From NCBI GenBank assembly GCA_015680685.1, contig MNCI01008374.1, positions 318,475 to 382,474 on the forward strand: 64,000 nt of DNA, written 5' to 3'. The notes under the pieces are model-generated. The model searched no databases. It was given only the letters and a program-made list of their open reading frames with translations, and was not told where the DNA came from. Source of the stretch: Gnetum montanum (taxonomy: Eukaryota; Streptophyta; Gnetopsida; Gnetales; Gnetaceae). Positions 21,316-31,432 of this stretch are shown piece by piece (the first letter of the stretch is position 1; each line of letters starts with the position of its first letter). Made by a program: the position numbers and the translations under genes.

Positions 21316-22831
21316 GTTAATCACCAAAGATGATTGTTGACTTTGGTCAAACTTGCAAAATACAAAGAATTTTTTAATGAAAGTGGGATCAAATGAAAGC
21401 TCAAAAGGCCAAGAATAGTATGGAAACATGAGAAGAGGGTGTTTAAGCTCATAAATTTGGAAAAATGTAGAAAAATTAATTTGGGGAATGAATGAAATAA
21501 AAGGTTAAGGAGCACTGAGTGGAATACTTAATGGAATATGTGAAAGATAGGATTCTAGTAATGTTAAAGGTAAGGAACCTTAACTTACCAAACCAAGAGC
21601 TATGCAAGTGGGCCCTCCCCATAGTAGGCTCATGTCCTTGTTGCCCTTGCATAACCTCAACTATGGAGTCTGTGGGCCCCACATTCAATTTACTGATTAT
21701 GAGAAGTTAAGGACCAACCAAAAAGAATCTACTTAAGAATTCAAACACATCAGACTAAGACATAGAGCATAACATAGAACATGATAGTGAGGTGAGTTAT
21801 GATAGCATGGATGGATGATAGAGAAGGTTGAATGGAGTTCTAAATTAAGGTCATAAGAAGCCCCTTATGGAATGTGTGTTTAAAATGACCTAGGAAGTTC
21901 CATCCTTAGTCCAAACCAAAACCATCCGCTTTTAGTGACTTCGCATTGCCATCCTAAGATTGATCCACCCACATGAGACATGAGAGTGCTTCCACAAGAT
22001 AACCACCATTCCATAAGGAGAAGAAAAAAGAGAAGTAGAAAGTGAGAAAGGACCTTAGTTAGAGGGGACCTTCATGCATAGTTATGTGTATTTTGAGTCC
22101 CATAACCAATGCTTGTAGTCCATTTATTTTTCCAAGGGGTATGCTTTGAATTTCCATTGTTTTTTTTTTCGAAATGGGAACCACACCATGCAAGGACTTA
22201 TTCATTTATTGGTCTAAGGGGTGTGCTTTGAATTGTCATCATTTTTTTTTTGAATGGAAACTACACCATACAAAGACTTTATTTGACTTCCTATCAGTGG
22301 TTGGAATGAAATTGTAAGAAGTCCATGACAAACACTCAAGCACTCAAGAAAGTAGAAGAGTACAATGAGTATTGAGTTTCCTTGAAGTCACATCCTTTAC
22401 AAACCTTTGAATCCTTTTTAATTCTGAAACTACCAAGGTCACCAATTGATTAAATGTTTCTTTAATGGAAGGGACCTCAAATTCCCAAAATAAGAAAAAC
22501 CATAGAGTTTATCGAATGAGCAGATGACATGGACTCATTGCTTGTTTCATGAAAAATAAACCATATCAAAGTCATCAGACATCAGAATTCAAGAATAGAA
22601 ACTAGACATCAATAATCACAACATTAAGCACAAACCATCATTAGTAAACAACAACAATAGCACTAGGTCTTGTGGCAATAAAGTAATTTTATTAGCAAAA
22701 ATGAGGAAATATCATACTTAAACAAAATAAAGTAAAATATATAAGAAAGTGTAAGATAATTAAAAAAATTTCAAAGGTATAAATGATGGTGTAAAATTAG
22801 AAAAATAAAAATAAAAAATTTGTAAAATAAA
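21316..22831 (-). other. Element A integrase-to-ORF3 interval
   Basis: No coding frame is supported. It holds a conserved block GGGCCCTCCCCATAGTAGGC (21610-21629) with a partner ACTATGGAG/TGGGCCCC (21659-21680) that could pair with it. It also holds the two bulged hairpins (22136-22191, 22217-22275) and A-rich sequence (22700-22831), ending at a single N (22832). Confidence 0.55.
22136..22275 (-). other. Tandem bulged hairpins, element A
   Basis: Two copies of the pattern GGTGTG-CTTTGAA-stem...stem-CCACACC (plus-strand text): 22136-22191 and 22217-22275. Copy 1 pairs TTTCCAT with ATGGGAA with one wobble; copy 2 is weaker. The CTTTGAA bulge is unchanged. Homologous structures are in C and D. 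Confidence 0.6.
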
Positions 22832-22832
22832 N

Positions 22833-23990
22833 TTTGGGATACATGTGTCAGGTTCTAGTAGAGGACCTTATCTCCTAGTTGAAGTTTTACTTTCCTGATT
22901 CCAAGGTCATGATGTTGTTTGTTGAATGCCTTGTGCACCTCATTAAAAGATAAAGGCCACTAATCAGTTTTCATACATTTAGGTTGATCAATCTTTCTTT
23001 CTATGCTAAACTTAGGTCAAGATTTAGATCACAGGCTGGTGAGAGTGTACAAAGCTCAGATTGAATCAAAAGCATTGGAAGTTTTCTGTACACTAACTTG
23101 TAGGGAGAGTAGTCAATAGGAAGTTTCCATGTTGAATGATAGCCCTAGAGTACATCGTTAAGTTTTGTACTTCAATCCTTCCTATATTTTCTAATAGTAC
23201 ACATTAGTATCTTTGTGATCTCCTAGTTGGTTACCTTTACTTGACCATTGGCTTGGGGGTGGTAGGGTGTTGTTAATTTATGTTCAACCCCCAAGCATTG
23301 CATTAACTTTCTAAAAGTGGCACCTATGAAATGAGTTCCATTATTAGAAATTAGTAAATGTGGCACCCCAAACCTATTCACAATATTTTATTATATGAAT
23401 CTGGTAGCAATGGATGATGTACAATCATTAACAGCTGTTTCTTCTACTCATTTTGTGTAGTAGTCAACTGCTACTAAAATATATGCCTTTCTATTAGACA
23501 TGGGTGTGATGGGATCCATGAAGTCAATGCCGCATATATCAAAAGGTTATAGTGGGTGAATCCACTATTGAGGATCTTCCATGTGAGCAATTATCTCCCC
23601 ATCTTCTTGACAACATTCACAATTCTTGACGAATTGATGAACATCCTTGGATATTGTAGGCCAATAGTATTTTACCATCAGGATTTTTATGGTCATGCAT
23701 CTCCCTGCATAGTGGCCTCCGCAAGGTCCTTTGTGAGCATCCTTAAGAACACATAGTTGATCTTTGTCAAGGACATACCAATGAATCAGGCCATCTACAC
23801 ACACCTTGTAGAGGTGTTCATTGATATCAATGAAATATTTAGCCCAATGAAGAAATTGTTGCTTGTTTCTAAAGTCAACATCTTGTGGAATCTTCTGAGT
23901 GAGAACATAGGTAAGGATGTCATTGTACCATGTTGTCTTTACACACATTTGTTCACTTATTGCTCCTATAAAGAGGAGTTCATTTAGAAA
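22833..23990 (-). pseudogene. Element A integrase
   Basis: Minus-strand frames: zinc-binding part DAHKGPCGGHYAGRCMTIK ... NCECCQ (in the open stretch 23565-23948), core GIDFMDPITPMSN (first Asp), then LLISNNGTHF, where the second catalytic Asp is Asn, then NGQVKVTN, where the Glu is Lys. The C-terminal part is cut by an N at 22832. Dead as an enzyme because two of three D-D-E residues are replaced. Confidence 0.85.
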
Positions 23991-24700
23991 CTAGTTAGAG
24001 AGTAGGCTCTCCTCCTCTTTATTATCCCATCTTAAGTGAGAGAGGTGATCAGGGACCACATTCTTGGTCCCTTTTTGATCTACCATCATGAGATCAAATT
24101 CTTGTAAGATCACGAGCCACCATATGACATGAGGGCTCACTGTTGGCTTGTTCATGAGGAAGTGAATTACACTGTGGTATGTGTGCACAAATACTTTGTA
24201 GCAAAGCACATAGTGCCTAAACTTTTCCAGAGTGTCCACCACTACCATTAGTTCCTTTTTCATGGTGGTGTAATTTAACTATGCTCCCATTGTGTAGTGG
24301 ATATAATATGAGCATTTCTTATCATCCTTTTGCATGAGCAGTGCTCCCAACACATAGTTAGATGCATTTGGCATGATGTGAAAGGGTCAAGACTAGTATG
24401 GTGCTTGTAGGATTGGTGTTTCTACGAGTTTCTCTTTTAATTGTTGAAATGCATGTTCACATTTCTTGGACCAAATGAAAGGTGCATCTTTCTTTGTAAG
24501 CTCTACCAACAGTTTTGCAATCTTAGAGAAATTCTTTATGAATCACCGATAGTAGCCAATGTGTCCAAGGAATGACCAAACGTCTTTAACAATCTTTAGT
24601 TGATGTGTTATTCCTTGGATGACCCTTATCTTTTCTAGGTCTACCTCAATAACTTTTTGTGAAATTTAGTGCCCTAGCACAATACCTTCTTGGACCATGA
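23991..24700 (-). pseudogene. Element A RNase H
   Basis: Minus strand encodes KKELMVVVDTLEKFRHYVL, VFVHTYHSVIHFL (the usual TDH reads TYH) and QEFDLMMVDQKGTKNVVPD, typical of Athila RNase H, with an open run of 90 codons (23991-24263). The upstream connection to RT (24264-24700) contains stops. Confidence 0.8.
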
Positions 24701-25330
24701 GATGGCTCTTTTTCCAATTAAATCGTAAGTTTGTTTCAACACATCTCTTTAATGCCTACTCAAGGAAAATGTAGCTCCATAGGTGAAAAAGTCATCCATG
24801 AAGACTTTCACACCACTACCAGTTTGCTCTTGGAAAATATTAAGGACCAAGCATTGAAATGTTGTAGGGGCATTGCATAAATCGAATGGCATCTTACAAT
24901 ATGCAAAAGCTCCCCAAGGACTTGTGAATGTTATCTTAGCATGATCTTCTAGCACAATTTGGATTTGGTTATAGCCACTATAACCATCCAAGAAGCTATA
25001 ATAACAATGCCTAGATATGGTGTCCAATACTTGATCCACAAATGGTAATGAAAAATGATCTTTAAACATTGTCATATTTAACAGCTTGAAGTCGATGCAG
25101 ACCCACTATTTGCCATCCTTCTTTAGCAAAATTATGAGTGGACTAACCCACTCACTATATGCAATGGGATAGATGAACCTCACCTTGAGGAGTTGTTCAA
25201 TTTTCTTCTTGATGATCTACTTCAATTTGGGATTTAGCTGCCTCTGTGGCTACCTTCTAGGCTTCATGGCTAAGTCAATGTAAATGCGATGCTGCCATAT
25301 CCTTGGATTGATTATTATTAGCTTAAGATA
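24701..25330 (-). pseudogene. Element A reverse transcriptase
   Basis: The open stretch 24749-25075 holds YSFLDGYSGYNQIQI, FTSPWGAFAYCKMPFDLCNA and VFMDDF, the catalytic FMDD box. PF-LCNAPTTFQ is diagnostic for Athila-group RT. The N-terminal fingers (25076-25330) are recognisable but broken. Sits between protease and RNase H as expected. Confidence 0.88.
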
Positions 25331-25559
25331 TGACCAAGTAAAGGCTATTGATCATTTGTTAATCACCTTCAACAGCTTTTAAGGGCTGTTGCTTAAAATT
25401 ATCAGGGATTTCCAACTCTCCCTAACAAGTATCATCATCTTCCTCAAAGAATTGGAAATGAATTTTAAGTTTGTCTATGCCTTCAACATAAGCATATGTT
25501 ACTCTCTCAGTTGGTTCCATGCATAATGTGTTGTTATTTGAGTTAGCTATCAACCACTA

Positions 25560-26065
25560 GGTTCCCTCATGTTTTGTGGTTGCTACATACAAAAACCTTT
25601 GAATATTAATTTCTTATGCGAACTGATTGCATGTCTTAATGTATGTACTTTTGATGGACCAAATCTTTTGCACAAAATTACACCCATTATCGTTGTATGC
25701 GATGCATGGAATATGCTTGTTATCTATCTTGTCCAATTCATTTTCTTTATATATTTCCAGAGAGAGATCCCTTATGCCCATATGTGCATCGACCCTGCTA
25801 AACCAAGCTCTTCCAATAATGATTGGGAAGTCACTTTTGTAGTTTTCAACCTTGATTACCATAAAATCAGTAGGATAGGACCACCCAAAAACTATGGTCA
25901 CAATGTCCGCTACTAATCCTAGAGGAATAGTAATTGACTGATTTTCCAATTCTAGATAGATGTTGCTCTTCTTGAGAGGTGGTAGGTTCCAGGCCTTGTA
26001 CATGTCATGGGAGATGAAATTAACTTTGGAACCAGAGTTAAAAAGAGCCTTGCATGGCTCATGTC
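25560..26065 (-). pseudogene. Element A aspartic protease
   Basis: Minus strand: GHEPCKALFNSGSKVNFIS, then LPPLKKSNIYLELENQSIT, FMVIKVENYKSDFPIIIGRAW and MGIRDLSLEI. The active-site motif is NSGS where DSGS/DTGA is expected (AAC at about 26029-26031), so the catalytic Asp is lost. Protease would cut the Gag-Pol polyprotein. The rest of the fold is open over 129 codons (25614-26003). Confidence 0.8.
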
Positions 26066-28596
26066 CAGTGATCTACAAGTAAATGAGTGGACGTTTTGGA
26101 TCATATTTTTTTGTGGAAAGATTGCCAACCTTGATGTAGTAGAAAATAGCATGAGTTAGCATTACAATGTGAATCCAAGGTGACACTTAATTGGAAGGGC
26201 ACTCAAAGGTATTTGATGCAATGGATGAGGGTATTAGAGATGTAGGACAATCAACTAGACTAGATTGTGAGGGTTGGAGAGGACTTTTGGGTCCAAAGAA
26301 GGATCTTTTTCTAGATCAATTTTCTGAACCACTTGACTAGAAAGCTGATAGCCCTCGTAGCATTTCGTTGTTGTGGCTATGGAGGAATCTCATCCTACAT
26401 GGATGGAGTAGGAGGTAATTGGGTTGAAGATGGAGGTGTGTGTGCAGATGGATGTAGAGGGTGATATGGATCTAGGTTTTTCCCTTAAGTACATGGTGAA
26501 CATGTTTGGTGGTACTCTCGAGGGTAATAGTGATGCTAAAATGAGGTATGACTTGCAAAACTTCTTAGAGATACGGGTTGCTGAACATAGTACCTGTATG
26601 GATCTGGTTGCCTATAAGGGTACTACTACCTTGATAGTAGTATTCTCCACCATTGTGGTTGTTACCACTGTTGATATTGTTCATAAGGTTGTGGAGGAGT
26701 TCCACTTGTGTAATAAGGTTGTTGTTGTTGGTGGAACTATCTTGGATTGTCTTGAGGATAAGGCAATTGTCCAAGTGCTTGCCTACATGCTAGTTAAGGA
26801 TTCAATGCATACACTCCAGACTCTTGTAAGTGTGACACTAGAGGGTAACATCATTTTGGATGTTCATATTAATAGATATCACAATAAGTTTCCTTATCAG
26901 AGTCAATTTTCATAACTTCCTCTATGGCTACAACTTTTCCCTTACCTCTTTGGTAGGCTTGTTCAGCTTCTTTTTACCTTCTATAGTTACAATCACTATT
27001 TTGGTCTTTGGATTCTTCAACGTTTCATAGAAATTTGAAATTTTTCATTCAAAGAGTACCATAATTTATCAACCTTTGCTGAAATGTTAGAAACAGATTT
27101 TTGGATAGGCAAGGTTTTTCTATTCACCACTTCATCGAGTAGTGACTCCTCCTCGTCACAAAATTGGGCTTTCCATTCTATGATGGAAGGGTCCCTATTA
27201 TACTCTTCTACCCTTTCCCTTTCTTGTAGCTCACCTTCTTCTTTTGCTACTTGCTCAATTAACCTTTGGATTTGATGAGTTCTCAGTTCAAACAATCTCC
27301 CTTAGGCATACACCTCAAGAGTTTTTCTAGTTTCTGCTCTAAGCCCATCTATGATGTGGTGAAGTTGTTCCCTCTGAGAATAACCATGGCTAGGACATCA
27401 ATGTAAGAGTGAATAGTATCTACCCATGGCAGCATCCAAGGATTCATGTGTTTCCTATTTCTAGCCTTGGATTTTCCTTCTCAAATTAGACACTCTGGAA
27501 TACATCTGGTATTTTTCATTAAATAGTTCTAACATGGTACTCCATCAATGAATTGATTCCAGCTCCAAGGATCGGTACCAGCATTTAGCTTCCTTGATGA
27601 GTGTCCTAGAGAGAAGCTTGAGTTTTTGCCATTCATTTTCTATATTCTATAAGGCATAGGCATTCTGGAAAGCTTATAGCTGTGTATGTAGATCAGAATT
27701 GTATCCCCCCTCAAAACTAGGAATATTGTTCATGTCTAAATGCTTAATTTGACTATCTTTCATATGCCCAGTTGGAATTATAACTGCCTCTACAATGCTG
27801 AGCATGCTTTGAGTCACCAACAAAGGTTCATCATGATCATTGTGTCGATGATGGTTTTGGCCACCCCTTCAGTTTTGGTGGCCTTCATAGGAATTCTTGT
27901 CACGTTGATCACCTTCATCATGATTATTTTAGTGGTGGCTTCTATGAGAACCATCAGATGAAGAGGAATGTTTAGAATTGGATGAAGAGGATGAAGAGGA
28001 AGGTGGACTACCACTGCCACCACTTTTTGCTTATTACAATCACCATCCTTAGATCCCTTGCCATTGTGATGCTTGCCCAAGTCCATACCTTGGTTGTCAC
28101 TTTATCTTGAACCTAGTTTATAAATAGTGAATTGCAGGTTTAGGGTCACATCCTCATCACTAGTAGTACGAGGTGAAGAATCTTCATGTTGAAAACCTTC
28201 AAAGGGAGGATCCTCATTGTCATCTTGATCTAGTAGGAATAAAGGATTAGTGAAATGCTTCCCCTTCATATCCTCATGGAGCTTCTCCTAATGTTGATCT
28301 TGCTTGTGTTGTGTTTCGATGGAATAGTAGTTTCGAGTGTCATAACCATTCACAACGTATTCCTTGTGAAAATCTATAATGCCCAACTTTTTAAGGGTTT
28401 GAAATAGCATCCCAGGAATAGATCGATTAGGGGGCAAGACAATGTTGCCCTCCATATCATGCCATCATAACTATTCATCTTGATGTAGGATAAAGGTGAA
28501 GTCTAGTAGATACTCATCTAGATGAGTATATACCACTTTGCACTCCTATGGAATTGGCGGTTTGACATCTTCACGTTTGTGGGAAGAAGAAGACAT
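26066..28596 (-). pseudogene. Element A gag
   Basis: Start chosen at the minus-strand ATG 28594-28596 (MSSSSHKRED), about 130 bp downstream of the primer site. The core contains RYYSLLH and CPSHGYS (about 27385-27430), typical of the retrotransposon gag fold, then a charged coil (LRTHQIQRLIEQVAKEEGE, 27017-27295), a decayed zinc knuckle near 26880, and a P/Q/Y-rich tail. Stops and frameshifts throughout. The 163-codon plus-strand frame at 26424-26915 is the antisense of the tail and is not called. Confidence 0.78.
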
Positions 28597-28729
28597 TTTG
28601 AAAAAAGAATAAAATTATTAGTGTGCTTAGTAGTTTATATGTCATTGAAAGTGATGTTGTCCTTGAGTTCGTACAATGATATAAATAACATTCATGAGTC
28701 CTAGATAACACACGTTTCAATAAACAAAG

Positions 28730-28747
28730 TCCCTGGCAATGGTGCTA
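28730..28747 (-). other. Element A primer binding site (tRNA-Asp type, decayed)
   Basis: Minus strand TAGCACCATTGCCAGGGA, one base from the 5' LTR. It differs from TGGCGCCGTTGCCGGGGA only by four G-to-A changes, three of them at CpG, as expected from cytosine methylation decay. Confidence 0.85.
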
Positions 28748-28748
28748 G

Positions 28749-29642
28749 TGATGAGCAGTGAGGTTCCCCTACACCCAACCATACGAATCACAAGCATTCA
28801 TGTACAATCTAGTTGAATTCCACAAACTTTGCAGTTTCTGGTGCACCGGTCTTCTAGGAAGTGAATCTTTGCCTAAGATCAATTTTTGTCTTTCCAATTA
28901 CACTTGTGATGTACACTGGTATGGTCAAGTGTAATTAAGACATCTAATTTTTATCATTTTGTATTTTATGGGTTTGATGTTTGAAGAGAAATAAAAGTAA
29001 TTGGATTAACTAATTAAATAGTGTCTAACTAGTCATAACATAAGCATCTGGTCTCACTTTTCGCACATGTCCTAAACCCACCTATCCACTACTGGGTTAC
29101 CAAGCGCTACGCTACTGGGAGTACTAAGCAATAACACTGTTGGGATTACCAAGCGAATACATGTTATGCTCGAAGCGGTCATACTTATGTGTTTAATCTA
29201 TCTTGCTTAATTACTTCATTAACTTAATTACTAGAAAATATTTAATAAATAATTAAAAACATTTAATAAATAATTGAAAACATTAAATGCATAAATAGAA
29301 TATTTAATCTATCCAAAGTGCTGCAAGGTTTATCAAAAAGATCATCTTTATTGCCATAGACACTATCGTGCTTAGGTACAACAATGCTCAAATAAAGATT
29401 TGTACACTCAATGACTCTTGCTTCCGGCACTAAGGAGAAAAATTCTAAATTTCAAATGAACAAACTACAAGAGCTTCGCTACTACTAAAATCTAAATTAC
29501 TATAAATATAGTTGGTAGATGCGTATTCTAGTTGAGAATAGACACTATGTCAATGGGGCCTCATCGATGCAAGATATGATGCATCAATAAGGCCTAGTTG
29601 ATGAGGCCTTGTTGATGTTGCCAACTGAACTGTGACCCATCA
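28749..29642 (-). repeat. Element A 5' LTR
   Basis: TGATGAG...CCATCA. Partner of 2014-2914. Three GGNTTACCAAGCG repeats at 29087-29185; U3 cassette TCGATGAGGCC-type at about 29550-29615. Confidence 0.93.
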
Positions 29643-29647
29643 GAAGT

Positions 29648-30514
29648 CTTTTTGTTTTTGGCATCATTATTTCATAACTTTGCAATGGCTTCATTACTCC
29701 AAAACTATGCATTAAAAATATTAATTTTATGATTTAAGAAATAAGTACATTACCATCACTTCAAATGATGGTTCCTTAATGAATACCTTAATGACATTTG
29801 ATCTGAAAAATGACAAAAAATATAATCTAAAATTTGTTACCTTTACTAAGGATGTTTAATGTTTTTTGTTGGTCTGATTCTTTGTAATTGATTAACAATT
29901 TCCTTTGTTAGTTTTTCTAATTCCAATTTTTATTTTTTTCATTCTTGATATTTTCATTGCCTATACCAATTCATTGATTTTTTATACTAAAATTAAAGTT
30001 GAAATTAGAAGATGGTGGAAAAAAATTAAAATCATAAGTAGAAAAAAAATGTTCATTTTGCATAAAATAGAAATAGAATACCTCATATTTTGTAATTTTA
30101 ATGTTAACCTCTATAGCTAAAAGTTGTATATTTGTAAATTCAGGTTGTTGGTTTTGTTTTTTCATACTGGAATGAGATCTATAAAGGATTTGTAGGAAAT
30201 TCTATAATGGGATAATTTCAAATTCAATGAACAAATAGCAGAAACTGTAAATAGTAAAATATATTAAATCAAAAAAATGAAAAAACAAAATTGAAAATTA
30301 TTAATACTTAAAATAGTGAGTTGTGATTGGTAGAGAGCAAGGTTAGATCTAGTGGAGAGTTAGTTGAGATGAGTGGAGAGAGTAAGGCCAGATCCTACAA
30401 AAATCACAGCCTAAAATAAAGATAGAGGAAATTGCAAAGAGCAATTGAAATGCAAAACAATTATCACATGTCAAATTCAAATAGTATACCACAATAAATA
30501 TAAAAAAGCATAAA
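29648..30514. other. AT-rich spacer between A and C
   Basis: No ORF, LTR terminus or RNA gene recognised. Short AT-rich open frames (29905-30120 and its complement) look like chance. A phrase near 30447-30475 (AAATGCAAAACAATTA) recurs near 54140-54155 just beyond element C, so the pre-C locus may have held a short local repeat. Confidence 0.45.
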
Positions 30515-30519
30515 GTAAT

Positions 30520-31423
30520 TGATGAGCGGCTAGGTACCTCTATGCCCAACCATGCGAATCATGGGCGTTCACATGCAACTCGGTCGAATTCCATAGATTG
30601 TAAGAACTTTGCATACACCAGACCTTTACCAGCAAAACCCTTTGTTAGAATGGTTGTTGTCTTCCCAACCTCACTTGTGATGTTCTAGTGGCAATGGTTA
30701 ATTGAGATTGAGGCAACTGATTTTTATGGCTTTTTACTTTATCTTCTAGTATCTAATTCTCGTAATGGAAAGTAAGGAATAAGATATTATGTAATCTATA
30801 ATTATCCTAATCTAGGTCCTAACTCTTCCTACAATAAGTATCTAATACCATATTCCATGCACATCCTAAGCATCCCCTAACCACTACTGGGTTACCAGAC
30901 GTTAAGCGTCACTAGGTTGCCAAGCGTTGGGTTTATGTTCGAGATGGTCGTACTTATGATTCCTACGAACTATGAATGAGTGATAATGATTAAAATAATA
31001 ACAAGAGAAACTTAATGACTATTAAAGCATAGAAATATTAAACTATTAAATGCATTAAATGACTAAGTCCAATTGCTGCAAGGAATGATTGAAAAGCTCA
31101 TCTTTATTGCCATTCACACCAATGGGCTCAGGTACATCAACGCTCGAATAAAGAGTCGGACACCTTTCTTACACCTATTGTGGGCACTTGGAAAATATTC
31201 TAACTCTCGTGGGAACAAAATATAAGAGCTTTGATACAACTAACAAAAAGGTACCTAAGTGGGGTGGGAGCCCACTTATTTCTAGGCCGAAACAGGTGTC
31301 GCGTAAACAGGGCCACGTTGACGCATGGAAGGATGCGTCAACGGGGTCACATCAACACAGCCGCATATATGGGGTCCCGTATATGTGGCATAGTAAACGC
31401 ATCGACCATCTAGAACTTCAGGA
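30520..31423 (-). repeat. Element C 3' LTR
   Basis: Starts TGATGAG; the inner end has GGA in place of TCA before the PPT. TACCAGACG/GCCAAGCG repeats at 30887-30953. U3 cassette GCATATATGGGG-type at about 31300-31400. The TATA box intact in the partner (53872-53879) reads TAGAAATA here. Confidence 0.93.
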
Positions 31424-31432
31424 TACCTCCAC
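31424..31432 (-). other. Element C polypurine tract
   Basis: GTGGAGGTA on the minus strand, one change from the GTGGGGGTA of A and B, next to the 3' LTR. Confidence 0.8.

Larger units (their letters stand above)
2014..29642 (-). mobile_element. Element A: Athila-like Ty3/Gypsy LTR retrotransposon, interrupted by P
   Basis: The two ends are a matched LTR pair (2014-2914 and 28749-29642) with the run GTGCACCGGTCTTCTAGGAA in both. Flanks GAAGC (2009-2013) and GAAGT (29643-29647) look like a mutated 5-bp target duplication. Reading the minus strand gives 5' LTR, tRNA-Asp-type primer site, gag, PR, RT, RNase H, IN, long non-coding interval, ORF3, PPT, 3' LTR. The RT signature PF(G/D)LCNAPTTFQ places it in the Athila group. 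Removing nested P (5199-20006) leaves about 12.8 kb, the usual size of an Athila element. All ORFs are broken. The LTRs differ clearly, so it is an old insertion. Confidence 0.92.

Noticed and set aside
29905-30165. Open frames on both strands in the spacer between A and C
   Set aside because: Very AT-rich, dominated by I, F, K and N codons, no motif; chance frames.
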